From: Actinobacillus suis ATCC 33415 | GTDB taxonomy: Bacteria > Pseudomonadota > Gammaproteobacteria > Enterobacterales > Pasteurellaceae | DNA: 64,000 nt | Direction: 5' to 3' | NCBI RefSeq assembly: GCF_000739435.1 | Contig: NZ_CP009159.1 | Coordinates: 868,001 to 932,000 of the forward strand | Shown: positions 18,799-27,967 of the stretch, piece after piece | Numbering within the stretch: position 1 is the first letter of the stretch | Layout: each line of letters opens with the position of its first letter | Translations under genes and position numbers: made by a program | The notes under the pieces: generated by a model | Told to the model about the DNA's origin: nothing | The model's database searches: none | What the model saw: the letters and a program-made list of their open reading frames with translations, nothing else

Positions 18799-20583
18799 TT
18801 AGCCGCAATTCATACACTCACAACGTTCCCTTTCAGTCAAATTAATTTGCTTGTTATGGAATTGCTGCAAAGTACAACGATGCCCTACGCTAATGATAAT
18901 GCTGTTCGGCAATCGGCTACGAATTGTTTGATACAAAATCGCTTCGGTCGGTTCATCTAACGCCGATGTCGTTTCATCGAGGAAGATCAACTCCGGTTTC
19001 GCCAATAAAATGCGCACAAAAGCAACTCGCTGCAATTCACCCGGTGAAAGCGTTGCTTGCCAATCGGTATCGAAATCCAGCGAATCCACATATTTGCTCA
19101 AACAGCATTGCTGCATTGCTGCTTTTAACTGTTCGTCCGTCACGACTAAATTCGGGTAACAAATTGCTTCACGTAAACTGCCTTGCGGTACATAAGGGCG
19201 CTGCGGTAAAAACAACGGTTGTTCTAAACAAGCACGCTCTGCCACGCCGAAAGTTTCAAACGGATAAATCCCCGCCAATGCTTTCAATAAAGTAGTTTTT
19301 CCACTGCCGGAAGCGCCTTGAATCAGTAACGAATCGCCGGTGTGTAATTCGATATTGATATTTTTCAGCAAAATTTGACCGCTTGCGTCTTTGACCCCAA
19401 AATCTTTCAGCACAAAGCCTCTTGAACACGGGTAAGGCGCATTTACCGGCATTTGGTCGAGCTTATCCAAGGTAATGAAGAAGCCGTATAAACGATTCAA
19501 ACGGGCTTGGTATAAGGTAAATTCTTCATAAAACAAGCGGAAAAAAGACAATGCGCGCATTAAGCGATTAAATGATTGTACCGTTTGGTGCATATCGCCT
19601 AATGTCGCTTGGCCGGCAAAAAAACGGGGCGCTTGTAACATCAAGGGTAAAATCATCGCAACTTGTGTTACGCCGGTATTAAAGCCGTCCAGCCCTAACA
19701 TTTTGCGCACAATTTTCCAGCGATTGGCAATGATATAATCGAATTTAGCGGTTAAATTATGCTGCTCTCGTGATTCACCCGAATAGAAAGCGATACTTTC
19801 GGCATTGTCTCGCACACGAATCAGCGAATAACGATAATCCCCTTGTAGCTTTTCTTTATTAAAATTTAAACGAATCAGCGGTCGCCCAATCCAAATCGAT
19901 AAAGCGGTTGCAAAAATGATGAACAGATAAATAAAGAACACAACGCCTTTCGGAATATCTACACCAAATAGTGTCAGCAGTCCCGATAAGCCCCATAAGA
20001 TAATGGTAAACTCAATCGTTGCCACAATCGAATTAATCACACCCCGAGTGACTTCCACCGTCCCCGTCACAAAAGCAGTCGCATCTTGTTCGATACGTTG
20101 GTCGATATTATCCGGCAACGTTTTCTCATACTGTAGCAGATAGTAATTTTTATTTTGCAACCAACGATTTAACATCTCACTGTTAAGCTTTTCCAACCAC
20201 TTAATTTCAAACGATTGGGTAAGAAAATAATTGATAATCAAGTGAACAATCTTCACGATCACCAATAACGCATTAATCCCCGCAAAAAACCAAAACGCCT
20301 CAACCGCTTTATCCTGTAGCGATTTGTATAAGCCATTATAGAAAAAAGTATTGAGTACGCTAATCCGCACTTCAAGTAGGATCAAAAAGATCAACAATAA
20401 AAGTAAGCCGAGCGTTTTCCCTTTATGGCTTTTCTGCCAACAAGGTCGGGTAATATGCCAAAAGCGCTGCCCGAGCTCGGTTTGCTTGAGTAGCCAACCC
20501 GTTGCTAAAAGCCCCGCAGACACGCAGCAAAGTGCCGTTATCAGCCACAAAAAACTATTATTTAATTCTGTTTGCCAGTTCAT
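18799..20583 (-). CDS. SbmA/YddA-type ABC transporter (membrane plus ATPase)
   Basis: This is a half-size ABC protein of the family that includes YddA, Rv1819c and human ABCD transporters, related to SbmA/BacA peptide importers. The 594-aa product has about six membrane segments in residues 1-340, with the SbmA-like stretch WLQNKNYYLLQYEK. The nucleotide-binding domain has Walker A GASGSGKTTLLKALAG, the variant signature LSPGELQR, Walker B LIFLDETTSALDE and a switch histidine in SVGHR. The C-terminus ends in a short cysteine cluster, CECMNCG. It lies downstream of a TonB-dependent receptor in the same direction, after a USS terminator. The substrate is unknown: peptides, a siderophore or a corrinoid are possible. 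A perfect uptake core begins one base past the stop. Confidence 0.85.
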   Translation of the reverse strand: MNWQTELNNSFLWLITALCCVSAGLLATGWLLKQTELGQRFWHITRPCWQKSHKGKTLGLLLLLIFLILLEVRISVLNTFFYNGLYKSLQDKAVEAFWFFAGINALLVIVKIVHLIINYFLTQSFEIKWLEKLNSEMLNRWLQNKNYYLLQYEKTLPDNIDQRIEQDATAFVTGTVEVTRGVINSIVATIEFTIILWGLSGLLTLFGVDIPKGVVFFIYLFIIFATALSIWIGRPLIRLNFNKEKLQGDYRYSLIRVRDNAESIAFYSGESREQHNLTAKFDYIIANRWKIVRKMLGLDGFNTGVTQVAMILPLMLQAPRFFAGQATLGDMHQTVQSFNRLMRALSFFRLFYEEFTLYQARLNRLYGFFITLDKLDQMPVNAPYPCSRGFVLKDFGVKDASGQILLKNINIELHTGDSLLIQGASGSGKTTLLKALAGIYPFETFGVAERACLEQPLFLPQRPYVPQGSLREAICYPNLVVTDEQLKAAMQQCCLSKYVDSLDFDTDWQATLSPGELQRVAFVRILLAKPELIFLDETTSALDEPTEAILYQTIRSRLPNSIIISVGHRCTLQQFHNKQINLTERERCECMNCG

Positions 20584-20624
20584 TTAAAAATGTATTGAAA
20601 AAATAACAACTTACGTTTCCGAAT

Positions 20625-20672
20625 AAAAAAAGCGGTCGAAATTGGCAAATTTTTTGCAAAATCCGACCGCTT
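20625..20672 (-). terminator. USS-like pair terminator after the TonB-dependent receptor
   Basis: AAGCGGTCG (20630-20638) pairs with CGACCGCTT (20664-20672), with TTTTTT following on the minus strand. Both arms are one-mismatch uptake cores. Confidence 0.8.
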
Positions 20673-20685
20673 GCCAAATGGAGAT

Positions 20686-22824
20686 TTAGAATGAATATTC
20701 CATATTTGCCCAATAAGTACGAGGCATACCTAACACGGCAAAACTGCGATCATATTGACCACGTTGTACCTGCCAGTAACGCTTGTTAAAGGCATTTTCC
20801 ACCCCACCACGTAAGGTCAGCGTCTGTTTATCCGCTACTTTCACTACATATTTCGCCCCGAAATCTACCGTAGTATAAGACGGCAAACGATAATTCGCTG
20901 CAGTATCTTGGTAAGATTTTCCATAGTATTGTAGTGCGGCATTCAGCGTTAAGTTAGCCACAAACGGCGTATCCCATTCCACATTCGCCTTTGCCATCCA
21001 GCGAGGGCTGGTGACTTGTACACCGTCGGTAATCACATCGGCATAAGTTGGGAAATCAAAGACTTTCGCTTGGTTATAAGTTAGCCCTAATGAAGGACGT
21101 AACGTGTTATTTAACAAACTTGCATAGGTATTAAATTCAATCCCACGATTACGTTCTTTGCCATGCTCTTTACCCGCAAGTGCTTTCAATGCGGCCTTAT
21201 TACCACGAATAATCCCCGGGCGACGAATTTCATACGCACTTAGCGTGGTCGTTAGCCAGTTATCCCAATTTTTACGCATCCCCACTTCGATTTGTTTGCT
21301 AACACGAGGGCTATTCATTTCGCCGGTTTCAACATCAATATTACCCGGTTCTAAATCTTCCAAATAGTTACTGTAAAGCACTAAATCCGGATTCGGCACA
21401 TAAGCAAGGGTGACCATCGGGCTAAAGCGATCTGCTTTCACTTCCGTACCGGCTTTTTTATCTTGTTGCTTAATCCACTGGAAACGACCGCCTAAAGTTA
21501 GGCGAACAGTATTTTCCACAAAGCCTAATGTATCTGCGAATGCAAGGCTATTAGCGCTCAATTTTGAATCTGTGCCCTGCGTATTGGCAGTTAAATCAAA
21601 GTTTTTTAACGGCGCAAAACTTGGTGCATAGATTGTACCGCCTTTAATTTTTCCGTTAGTTTTACTGCTTTGGTCATGATCTCGCTGGCGTACCACCGAA
21701 TCAAAAGCTAAATTCCAATTATGCGAAATCGCTCCCGTTTCAAAATCACCCTGTAACTTCAAATTACCACTAGTGGTACGAGAACGGAAATCAATGCCAC
21801 GAATACCACTAACTTCAAACTCACCATTCTGCTTAAGTGAAGTGATTTGTCCGAATGCACCCGAATAACGAGATTCCATATGACCTAAACCGCCCGATAA
21901 CATCATTCCGTAAGGCAAATCATATTCGAACGTCCCCATTACGGTTTCGTCTTCGGTGGTCTGCCCGATCCAATGCGGATTCAAGTTGGTTTTACCATTT
22001 GGCGCAGCAGGAACGGTATAAGCAAGATTTTGCAAGTCCTGTAAACGGGCACGTCCGCCATCGGTATCTCGCTTGCTGTACATATAATCCAAACCGACAC
22101 GCAACGCATCGCCACGATAATCCGCACCGATCGCTAATTCTTTATTCATTTCATCATAATCATTACGTGCAGTATTGCCGTCACGGTATTTACCACTTAC
22201 ACGTACGCCCCATTCGTTATTCGCACCGAAACGGCGACCGAAATCGAACGATTCTTGTAAACGATTATTGCTATACCAACCGAAGCCGATTTTATTAATC
22301 TCTTCATCGGTTGCACGTTTGGTTTCGATATTCATTGACGCACCGGCAGAACCTTCCGGATCCATACCGGTAGTTGCCGTGGAAGCACCTTTAATCAATT
22401 GTGCCGAAGCCACCGCAGCGGTCGGAGAATTATACGTCGAATATAAACCCGCCAAACCGTTTACACTCACTTGGCGCATATCTAATTGCAAGTTACGCAC
22501 ATACACACCGGATAACGTATTGGTTTCACCACCGAAATTCATTACAGAAGCATCTGTTTTCGCAATTGCATCCACCACATTACGAGGCGCTTTATCTTCA
22601 AACGCTTTCTCATCATAATTGACCACCGAAATCGGTGAAGTAAAGGCGGTTTGTCTGCCCAGCAGACTCAAATTCACAATTTCTTTTTGTTTATCGCCTG
22701 CCGCTTTTGCTTTTTCAAATTGCGCACTAACGTTCACCTGTTCCAGCGTTGCCGCTTCATCTGCGATTGCGATTGAAGGTAAAACAAATAATGCACTATA
22801 GATCACACTGTATTTGAATTTCAT
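20686..22824 (-). CDS. TonB-dependent siderophore receptor
   Basis: This is an outer-membrane gated channel of the ferrichrome/FhuE-like family of ferric-siderophore receptors. The 712-aa product begins with a signal peptide ending at SIAIA and a TonB-box-like stretch (LEQVNVSA). A plug domain (about 45-175, with SGVYVRNLQLDMRQVSVNGL and GMDPEGSAGASMNIETKR) and a 22-strand barrel follow. The final residues, WANMEYSF, end in the phenylalanine expected for outer-membrane assembly. A good Fur box lies 59 bp upstream of the start, so iron repression is likely. The nearby permease and binding protein would complete uptake, though a terminator separates the transcripts. The ligand cannot be named from sequence. 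Confidence 0.9.
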   Translation of the reverse strand: MKFKYSVIYSALFVLPSIAIADEAATLEQVNVSAQFEKAKAAGDKQKEIVNLSLLGRQTAFTSPISVVNYDEKAFEDKAPRNVVDAIAKTDASVMNFGGETNTLSGVYVRNLQLDMRQVSVNGLAGLYSTYNSPTAAVASAQLIKGASTATTGMDPEGSAGASMNIETKRATDEEINKIGFGWYSNNRLQESFDFGRRFGANNEWGVRVSGKYRDGNTARNDYDEMNKELAIGADYRGDALRVGLDYMYSKRDTDGGRARLQDLQNLAYTVPAAPNGKTNLNPHWIGQTTEDETVMGTFEYDLPYGMMLSGGLGHMESRYSGAFGQITSLKQNGEFEVSGIRGIDFRSRTTSGNLKLQGDFETGAISHNWNLAFDSVVRQRDHDQSSKTNGKIKGGTIYAPSFAPLKNFDLTANTQGTDSKLSANSLAFADTLGFVENTVRLTLGGRFQWIKQQDKKAGTEVKADRFSPMVTLAYVPNPDLVLYSNYLEDLEPGNIDVETGEMNSPRVSKQIEVGMRKNWDNWLTTTLSAYEIRRPGIIRGNKAALKALAGKEHGKERNRGIEFNTYASLLNNTLRPSLGLTYNQAKVFDFPTYADVITDGVQVTSPRWMAKANVEWDTPFVANLTLNAALQYYGKSYQDTAANYRLPSYTTVDFGAKYVVKVADKQTLTLRGGVENAFNKRYWQVQRGQYDRSFAVLGMPRTYWANMEYSF

Positions 22825-22882
22825 ACCAATACTTCCATAAAATAATCAATGAAAAATACCTAAATCAATAGGTTTAAATTAT

Positions 22883-22897
22883 TGAAAATAATTCTCA
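22883..22897 (-). promoter_or_regulatory. Fur box upstream of the TonB-dependent receptor
   Basis: Minus-strand TGAGAATTATTTTCA agrees at 12 of 14 scored positions with the 7-1-7 Fur consensus TGATAATnATTATCA. It lies in the 239-bp gap before the receptor. Confidence 0.75.
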
Positions 22898-22983
22898 ATC
22901 AGAATTTAAGATCATACCTATCTTTCCAATAGAAATCATCCTGAGTTCTTATTATTTATTTTTATTTACAAAGTAATTATCAA

Positions 22984-23045
22984 AAAACAACAAGCGGTCG
23001 TTTTTAGCACAAATTTTGCAAAAATTTGAACCAAAACAACCGCTT
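22984..23045 (-). terminator. USS-pair terminator after the permease
   Basis: AAGCGGTCGTTTT (22992-23004) pairs with AAAACAACCGCTT (23033-23045), one position off perfect, and a T-rich run follows on the minus strand. It separates the permease transcript from the Fur-controlled receptor. Confidence 0.75.
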
Positions 23046-23063
23046 GCAAAAAATCTATAAGAG

Positions 23064-25064
23064 TTAAAACTGCCGTTTATCTTTCATTAACCAACCAAAT
23101 AAACCGATAATTAACACCATCACCATAATCAACGTTGAGCCGTATGCCACCGCCAATCCGTATGCACCGTCTTCAACTCTATTCAGAATATAAGAGGTCG
23201 CCACTCGGGTACTTGGTGAAACTAAAAATACGATCGCACTAATTGTGGTCATCGAACGCACAAAACTGGTCACCAATGCCGATAAGAATGCTGGTTTTAA
23301 CAATGGCAAGGTTACAAATAGTAAAGTTTTCAACGAACTCACTCTTAATGAAAACGAGGCTTCATCCAATGATTTATCTAATTGTTGCAATGCCGCCATA
23401 CAGGCTCGCATACCAATCGGCATATTGCGTGTCACCATCGACAAAACGATAATCGCTGCCGTACCGGTGAGATAAAGCGGCGAATGATTAAACGCCACCA
23501 CATAAGACACGCCGGCAACCGTCCCCGGCACGGCAAAACAAAGTAAGGTAACAAATTCCAAACTTTGCTTGCCGACAAAGTTACGGCGAGTAAGCAGATA
23601 AGCAATTAATAACCCCAATATCGCACTAATCGGAGCGGCAATCAGTGAGTACAATACCGTTTGAATCAATGACGGGAAACCGCCCTGATCTAAGCCTTGC
23701 CCAAATAACTTGCGATAATTTTCTAAGGTAAAGCTATGATCCACGCCCCAATTTACGGTAAAGCTGCCGTAAAAAATCGAGCCGTACAGTAAAACGGTAA
23801 AACCGCCCCAAGCGGCGAGTATGCAAAAAATTAGGCTTTTTAGATCGCTTGGTAACGGCTGGAATGTACCTCTATACCCCTTTCCGGATACCGTGACATA
23901 AGATCCTTTACCAATCCACCAATACTGAATTAGAAAAAACAACAATGAAAAACCGAGTAAAATTGCGCCTAAACCGCTTGCCGCAGCATAATCTAATTGC
24001 GTGCCAACAAGGTAAAAATAAATTTGGCTCGCCAACACATCAAAATTACCGCCCAACACAAACGGCGTACTAAAATCGGCAAGCGATTGCACGGTAATTA
24101 CCAAAAACGAATTAGCTAATGCCGGTTTAAGCAACGGTAATAATACAAAGCGGAAAGTTTGCCAACTGTTTGCTCGTAACGTATAACTCGCCTCTTCTAG
24201 CACCACGTTAGATGACTTTAATGCTCCCTCTAAAATCATAAACGCCATCGGTGTAAGTGCTAAGGTGTGTGAAAGCGCAATCCCTGTAAAGCCATACAGC
24301 CAATTTGCACGAAAGCCGAAATATTCCACCAAAAAGTCGGTAATATAGCCGGAACGCCCGAGCATTAACGTAATGCCTAAACTCACCACAAAAGGCGGCG
24401 TCACCATTGGCAAAACCGAAAAACATTTACTGAGCAAGCGAGTGCGTTTGCTTGCTATTCGCGTGGTATAAAGTGCAAAACATAAGCCGAGAACGGTGGA
24501 TAACACACCCACGGTTGCCGATACGCTTAATGAGTTCCAAATAATTCTTAAAATGTAGCTTTGTTCTAGGATCGCAAACGCATTGCCCTCGCTGAACATC
24601 GTGCTAAAAATTGTGGTGATCGGATATAAAATAAAAAACGCTATCGTCAATACCACCACTAACAAGCTCACGATCAAAAAGCGATCGGCTTGTAACACTT
24701 TTAAATTTGCCAACGCATTGCTACTAATTGCCAATAAAGCTAAAGCAAGAAAAATAATCGCATAGCCGAAACGATAGTTGAGATAAACGGCGGAAGATAA
24801 CAGAAAAAATGTGAGTAACAACGCCAAACCCAATTCAATTCGGCTGCGTAAGATGCGATCTTTTATGAAACGAAACGCTGGAAAAATCAGTAAACTGCCA
24901 AACCAAAGCCAACTGATATTAATGTTACTCCAGCCCATTGCCGCCGTGAATTCGCTTTTGGTTGCACCGAATAAGCCGTAATCTAATGCCTGTGAAGGCA
25001 AACAAACAAAGGCAAACAGTGCTAATAAGATCCAAAAATAAGAATGAGAAAAACGTTGTAACAT
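23064..25064 (-). CDS. ABC transporter permease, two fused domains (FbpB/AfuB type)
   Basis: The product is an inner-membrane importer permease of the ferric-ion type, in which two permease domains are fused. The 666-aa chain has about four membrane segments at the N-terminus. Two transport domains follow, each with an EAA loop that contacts the ATPase: EEASYTLRANSWQTF and DEASFSLRVSSLKTL. FbpB and AfuB of Pasteurellaceae have this layout and size. It lies 130 bp downstream of the binding-protein gene, beyond an intrinsic terminator. No ATPase gene lies next to the pair, so an unlinked ATPase must power it. Substrates known for this subfamily include Fe3+ and sugar phosphates. Confidence 0.87.
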   Translation of the reverse strand: MLQRFSHSYFWILLALFAFVCLPSQALDYGLFGATKSEFTAAMGWSNINISWLWFGSLLIFPAFRFIKDRILRSRIELGLALLLTFFLLSSAVYLNYRFGYAIIFLALALLAISSNALANLKVLQADRFLIVSLLVVVLTIAFFILYPITTIFSTMFSEGNAFAILEQSYILRIIWNSLSVSATVGVLSTVLGLCFALYTTRIASKRTRLLSKCFSVLPMVTPPFVVSLGITLMLGRSGYITDFLVEYFGFRANWLYGFTGIALSHTLALTPMAFMILEGALKSSNVVLEEASYTLRANSWQTFRFVLLPLLKPALANSFLVITVQSLADFSTPFVLGGNFDVLASQIYFYLVGTQLDYAAASGLGAILLGFSLLFFLIQYWWIGKGSYVTVSGKGYRGTFQPLPSDLKSLIFCILAAWGGFTVLLYGSIFYGSFTVNWGVDHSFTLENYRKLFGQGLDQGGFPSLIQTVLYSLIAAPISAILGLLIAYLLTRRNFVGKQSLEFVTLLCFAVPGTVAGVSYVVAFNHSPLYLTGTAAIIVLSMVTRNMPIGMRACMAALQQLDKSLDEASFSLRVSSLKTLLFVTLPLLKPAFLSALVTSFVRSMTTISAIVFLVSPSTRVATSYILNRVEDGAYGLAVAYGSTLIMVMVLIIGLFGWLMKDKRQF

Positions 25065-25083
25065 AAAAGATTTGTGCTATTCA

Positions 25084-25112
25084 AAAAAATAAACCACGGC
25101 ATAGCGTGGTTT
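25084..25112 (-). terminator. Intrinsic terminator between binding protein and permease
   Basis: AAACCACG (25091-25098) pairs with CGTGGTTT (25105-25112) around GCATAG. The minus-strand sequence continues as ATTTTTTT. It lies only about 20 bp before the permease start, so it probably works as a partial terminator setting the protein ratio. Confidence 0.8.
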
Positions 25113-25194
25113 ATAAGCGGTTAAATTTAGCCGAAATTTTGCAAATGTTTTTGTAAAAATTAAGGAAAATTCGACCGCTTGTTATCAAAGAAAA

Positions 25195-26226
25195 TTATTT
25201 CGCTAATTTAATTTCAGTAAGCCATTTATCAATCAAACGCTTACCTTCTTCACTCGAACCGAATTTATCAAAATCGAACTCCAATAAGTCCAGCTTTTTC
25301 GGGTCAACCGAGCTTGGCGAAGCCTTCGCATTCACATTGGTCGGAATCTGATACACGCCATGCTCTCGCCACGGCAACTCTTGCGCTTCGGCACTGAGTA
25401 CGTAATCCATAAATAACTTGGCATTCTCTAAATTGCGCGCATTTTTAATAATACTTGCACCGCCTAACGCATAGCCGACTTTACCTTGCGGAATCACCGT
25501 TTCAACCGGCGCACCTTTTTCTTTTTCCGTAGCATAAGCGTGCACAAAGCCAATACTTGCCGTACTTTCACCTCGAGAAAGATTTGCCGTGACTAAATTG
25601 CTTTTCACATATTGCGATACGTTTTCATTTAATTTTTTAAGGTATTCGAACGCTTTCTCTTCGCCCAATTTTTGAATAAGCGTTGCCATAATCGTGTAAG
25701 TCGTACCTGAAGATCTCGGATCGGGCAATTGAATTTCGCCTTTAAATTGCGGATTCAACAAATCTTCCCAGTTTTGTGGTGCTTTCTCCCCTAATTTCTG
25801 TAACTTATCACTATTTACCCCAAAACCTAGCACTAACATATAGATAATCGAGGTTTTATCGCCACGTTTTTCCATTAGTGATTTAAATTGCGGCAAAATC
25901 TCCGCTTGTTTTGGCGAACGATAACTTTCTAATAAGCCTAGTTCTCCGGCCTGGAAATGCGGTTCAATCGTACCGCCGACCCAAATATCTGCTTGCGGAT
26001 TGTCTTTTTCCGCTTTAATTTTACCGAAAATCGTACCGGTACCGCCGTGAATAAACTGGGTTTCCACTTGATATTGCTTCGCAAACTTTTGGGTTAAATT
26101 TTCGCACACCTCATTTTGCACCGTACAATACACAGTCAAGCGCCCCTCCGCCTGAGCCGTGTTCGCACTTAATAATGCTGATGTTGTACTTGCGATTAAA
26201 GCCAACGTTTTTAGTTTTGCTTTCAT
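25195..26226 (-). CDS. Periplasmic substrate-binding protein (FbpA/AfuA type)
   Basis: This is the periplasmic binding component of the adjacent permease. The 343-aa precursor starts at the ATG at 26226, with a GGAT site before it; the frame is open 45 bp further but without a signal-like start. The signal peptide MKAKLKTLALIASTTSALLSA ends near NTAQA. The mature part has family-1 solute-binding features: LTVYCTVQNEVCENLTQKF, FIHGGTGTIFGKI, ADIWVGGTIEPHF and LPDPRSSGTTYT. Iron (FbpA) and hexose-phosphate (AfuA) binders share this fold. The C-T-V-Q-N start and the G-T-G loop resemble the AfuA branch, so iron specificity should not be assumed. Confidence 0.85.
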   Translation of the reverse strand: MKAKLKTLALIASTTSALLSANTAQAEGRLTVYCTVQNEVCENLTQKFAKQYQVETQFIHGGTGTIFGKIKAEKDNPQADIWVGGTIEPHFQAGELGLLESYRSPKQAEILPQFKSLMEKRGDKTSIIYMLVLGFGVNSDKLQKLGEKAPQNWEDLLNPQFKGEIQLPDPRSSGTTYTIMATLIQKLGEEKAFEYLKKLNENVSQYVKSNLVTANLSRGESTASIGFVHAYATEKEKGAPVETVIPQGKVGYALGGASIIKNARNLENAKLFMDYVLSAEAQELPWREHGVYQIPTNVNAKASPSSVDPKKLDLLEFDFDKFGSSEEGKRLIDKWLTEIKLAK

Positions 26227-26348
26227 TATACTTATCCTTTTTATTTGCAGAAAATAGTGCGTCATTCTCAAGATAAACAGGCATGATTTAAAGGGTCAGA
26301 AATCAACATTTTAACAGTGTCAGATTTACAAATAACGCTAATAAAATA

Positions 26349-26394
26349 ACAAGCGGTCGTTTTTGCAAAAAATTTCACAAAAACGACCGCTTGT
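26349..26394 (-). terminator. Perfect USS-pair terminator after the HerA-like gene
   Basis: ACAAGCGGTCGTTTT (26349-26363) and AAAACGACCGCTTGT (26380-26394) form a perfect 15-bp stem from two complete uptake cores. This is the cleanest example in the window. Confidence 0.85.
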
Positions 26395-26417
26395 AATCAG
26401 CAATCTAGATAAAACAA

Positions 26418-27917
26418 TTACTTAGTAATTGCGCCTAAGATGCCACGCATGATTTGTTTAGAAACTTGGTTGGTCAGCTTTTTCGCTATCGACTTCGTCA
26501 CTTCACTCACCACTTGCTCAGCAATGGTTTGATCTTTTTTCTTTTTCGTACCGAAAATCGAAGCAATCATACCACCGAAGAAATTGTTTTCTTCTTCCGC
26601 TTTTTCCGCTTCGGCTTGTTGTTGAGCGGCTTGGGCTTGAGCAACTTGCGCATTCAATAATTCGTACGCCGATTCATTATCAACATATTCACTGTAATAA
26701 GCATACAGATCATCTTGTTTTACTAACGCATCACGCTCTGCTGCGGCTAACGGGGTTAATTGGCTTTTCGGCGGATGAATATACGCCACTTCCACCGGTG
26801 TCGGCATACCTTTTTCATCGAGCACCGAAATCAGCGCTTCACCCACACCCAGTTGGGTAATCGCTTCAACCACGTCCACGCCTTTATTAGCACGGAAGGT
26901 TTCTGCCGCTGATTTTACCGCTTTTTGATCACGTGGGGTAAAGGCACGTAAAGCGTGCTGCACACGGTTACCTAGCTGACCTAATACCGAGTCCGGTAAA
27001 TCTAACGGGTTCTGCGTCACAAAATACACGCCAACCCCTTTCGAACGAATTAAACGCACCACTTGTTCGATTTTGTCCACCAATACTTTTGGCGCACCGT
27101 CAAACAATAAATGCGCTTCATCAAAGAACAGCACAAATTTCGGTTTTTCCGGATCACCGACTTCCGGTAGAGTCTCGAACAATTCCGCCATAAACCACAA
27201 TAAAAACGCACCGTACATACGAGGCGAATTAATTAACTTCTCTGAATTGAGTACGTTAATCACGCCTTTGCCATCACGGGTTTGCATCCAATCTTGTAAA
27301 TTTAATGCCGGTTCACCGAATAAATTCGTTGCCCCTTCGTTTTCAAGAGCCAATAACGCACGTTGAATCGCACCGACACTCGCCGCCGAAACATTGCCGT
27401 ATTCCACTTGGAATTCTTTAGCGTTTTCCGCTACAAATTTAAGTAACGCACGTAAGTCTTTTAAGTCGATGAGCAATAAACCACGATCGTCCGCTACTCG
27501 GAAAACCAAATTTAATAAGCCTTCTTGCGTTTCGTTTAAATTTAATAAACGAGAAAGCAACATTGGGCCCATTTCCGAAATGGTGGTGCGCAGCGGAATC
27601 CCCGATTCACCGAATACATCCCAATAAGAAACCGGATAACCGCTTAAATAGCTTTCCCCGCCTAATTGGAATTGCTCGACACGTTCTGCAATTTTTCCGG
27701 ATAAACTGCCCGCTTGTGCAAGCCCTGAAAGGTCACCTTTTACATCAACCAAGAAAACCGGTACACCGTCATCACTGAAAGCTTCTGCGAATTTACGTAA
27801 TGTCACCGTTTTACCCGTACCGGTTGCACCGGCGATTAAACCGTGACGGTTTGCCATTTTTGAATTTAATGAAATAATTTGCCCTGTTTTCGTTTGGGCG
27901 AGTGCGTATTGTGCCAT
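26418..27917 (-). CDS. HerA-like P-loop ATPase (YjgR/DUF853 family)
   Basis: The product belongs to the DUF853 (YjgR) group of HerA/FtsK-type ATPases, whose cellular role is not established. The 499-aa chain has Walker A GATGTGKTVTLRK near residue 30, Walker B FVLFFDEAHLLFD (about 260) and a sensor-like FVTQNPLDLPDSVLGQLGNRVQHALRAF, seen in pieces of that run. An Ala/Gln/Glu-rich coiled stretch near 430 precedes a Lys-rich tail. It appears monocistronic, with its own USS terminator. Homologues are widespread in proteobacteria, so this is not a sign of recent transfer. Confidence 0.87.
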   Translation of the reverse strand: MAQYALAQTKTGQIISLNSKMANRHGLIAGATGTGKTVTLRKFAEAFSDDGVPVFLVDVKGDLSGLAQAGSLSGKIAERVEQFQLGGESYLSGYPVSYWDVFGESGIPLRTTISEMGPMLLSRLLNLNETQEGLLNLVFRVADDRGLLLIDLKDLRALLKFVAENAKEFQVEYGNVSAASVGAIQRALLALENEGATNLFGEPALNLQDWMQTRDGKGVINVLNSEKLINSPRMYGAFLLWFMAELFETLPEVGDPEKPKFVLFFDEAHLLFDGAPKVLVDKIEQVVRLIRSKGVGVYFVTQNPLDLPDSVLGQLGNRVQHALRAFTPRDQKAVKSAAETFRANKGVDVVEAITQLGVGEALISVLDEKGMPTPVEVAYIHPPKSQLTPLAAAERDALVKQDDLYAYYSEYVDNESAYELLNAQVAQAQAAQQQAEAEKAEEENNFFGGMIASIFGTKKKKDQTIAEQVVSEVTKSIAKKLTNQVSKQIMRGILGAITK

Positions 27918-27967
27918 ATTGAATACTCTTAAATAATGACGTTTATCATAAGTTGAACCGCGCCATT

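Noticed and set aside
26227..26348. Fur box upstream of the binding-protein gene
   Set aside because: Only one half-site (TGAGAATGA on the minus strand) matches; about 8 of 14 positions is near background.
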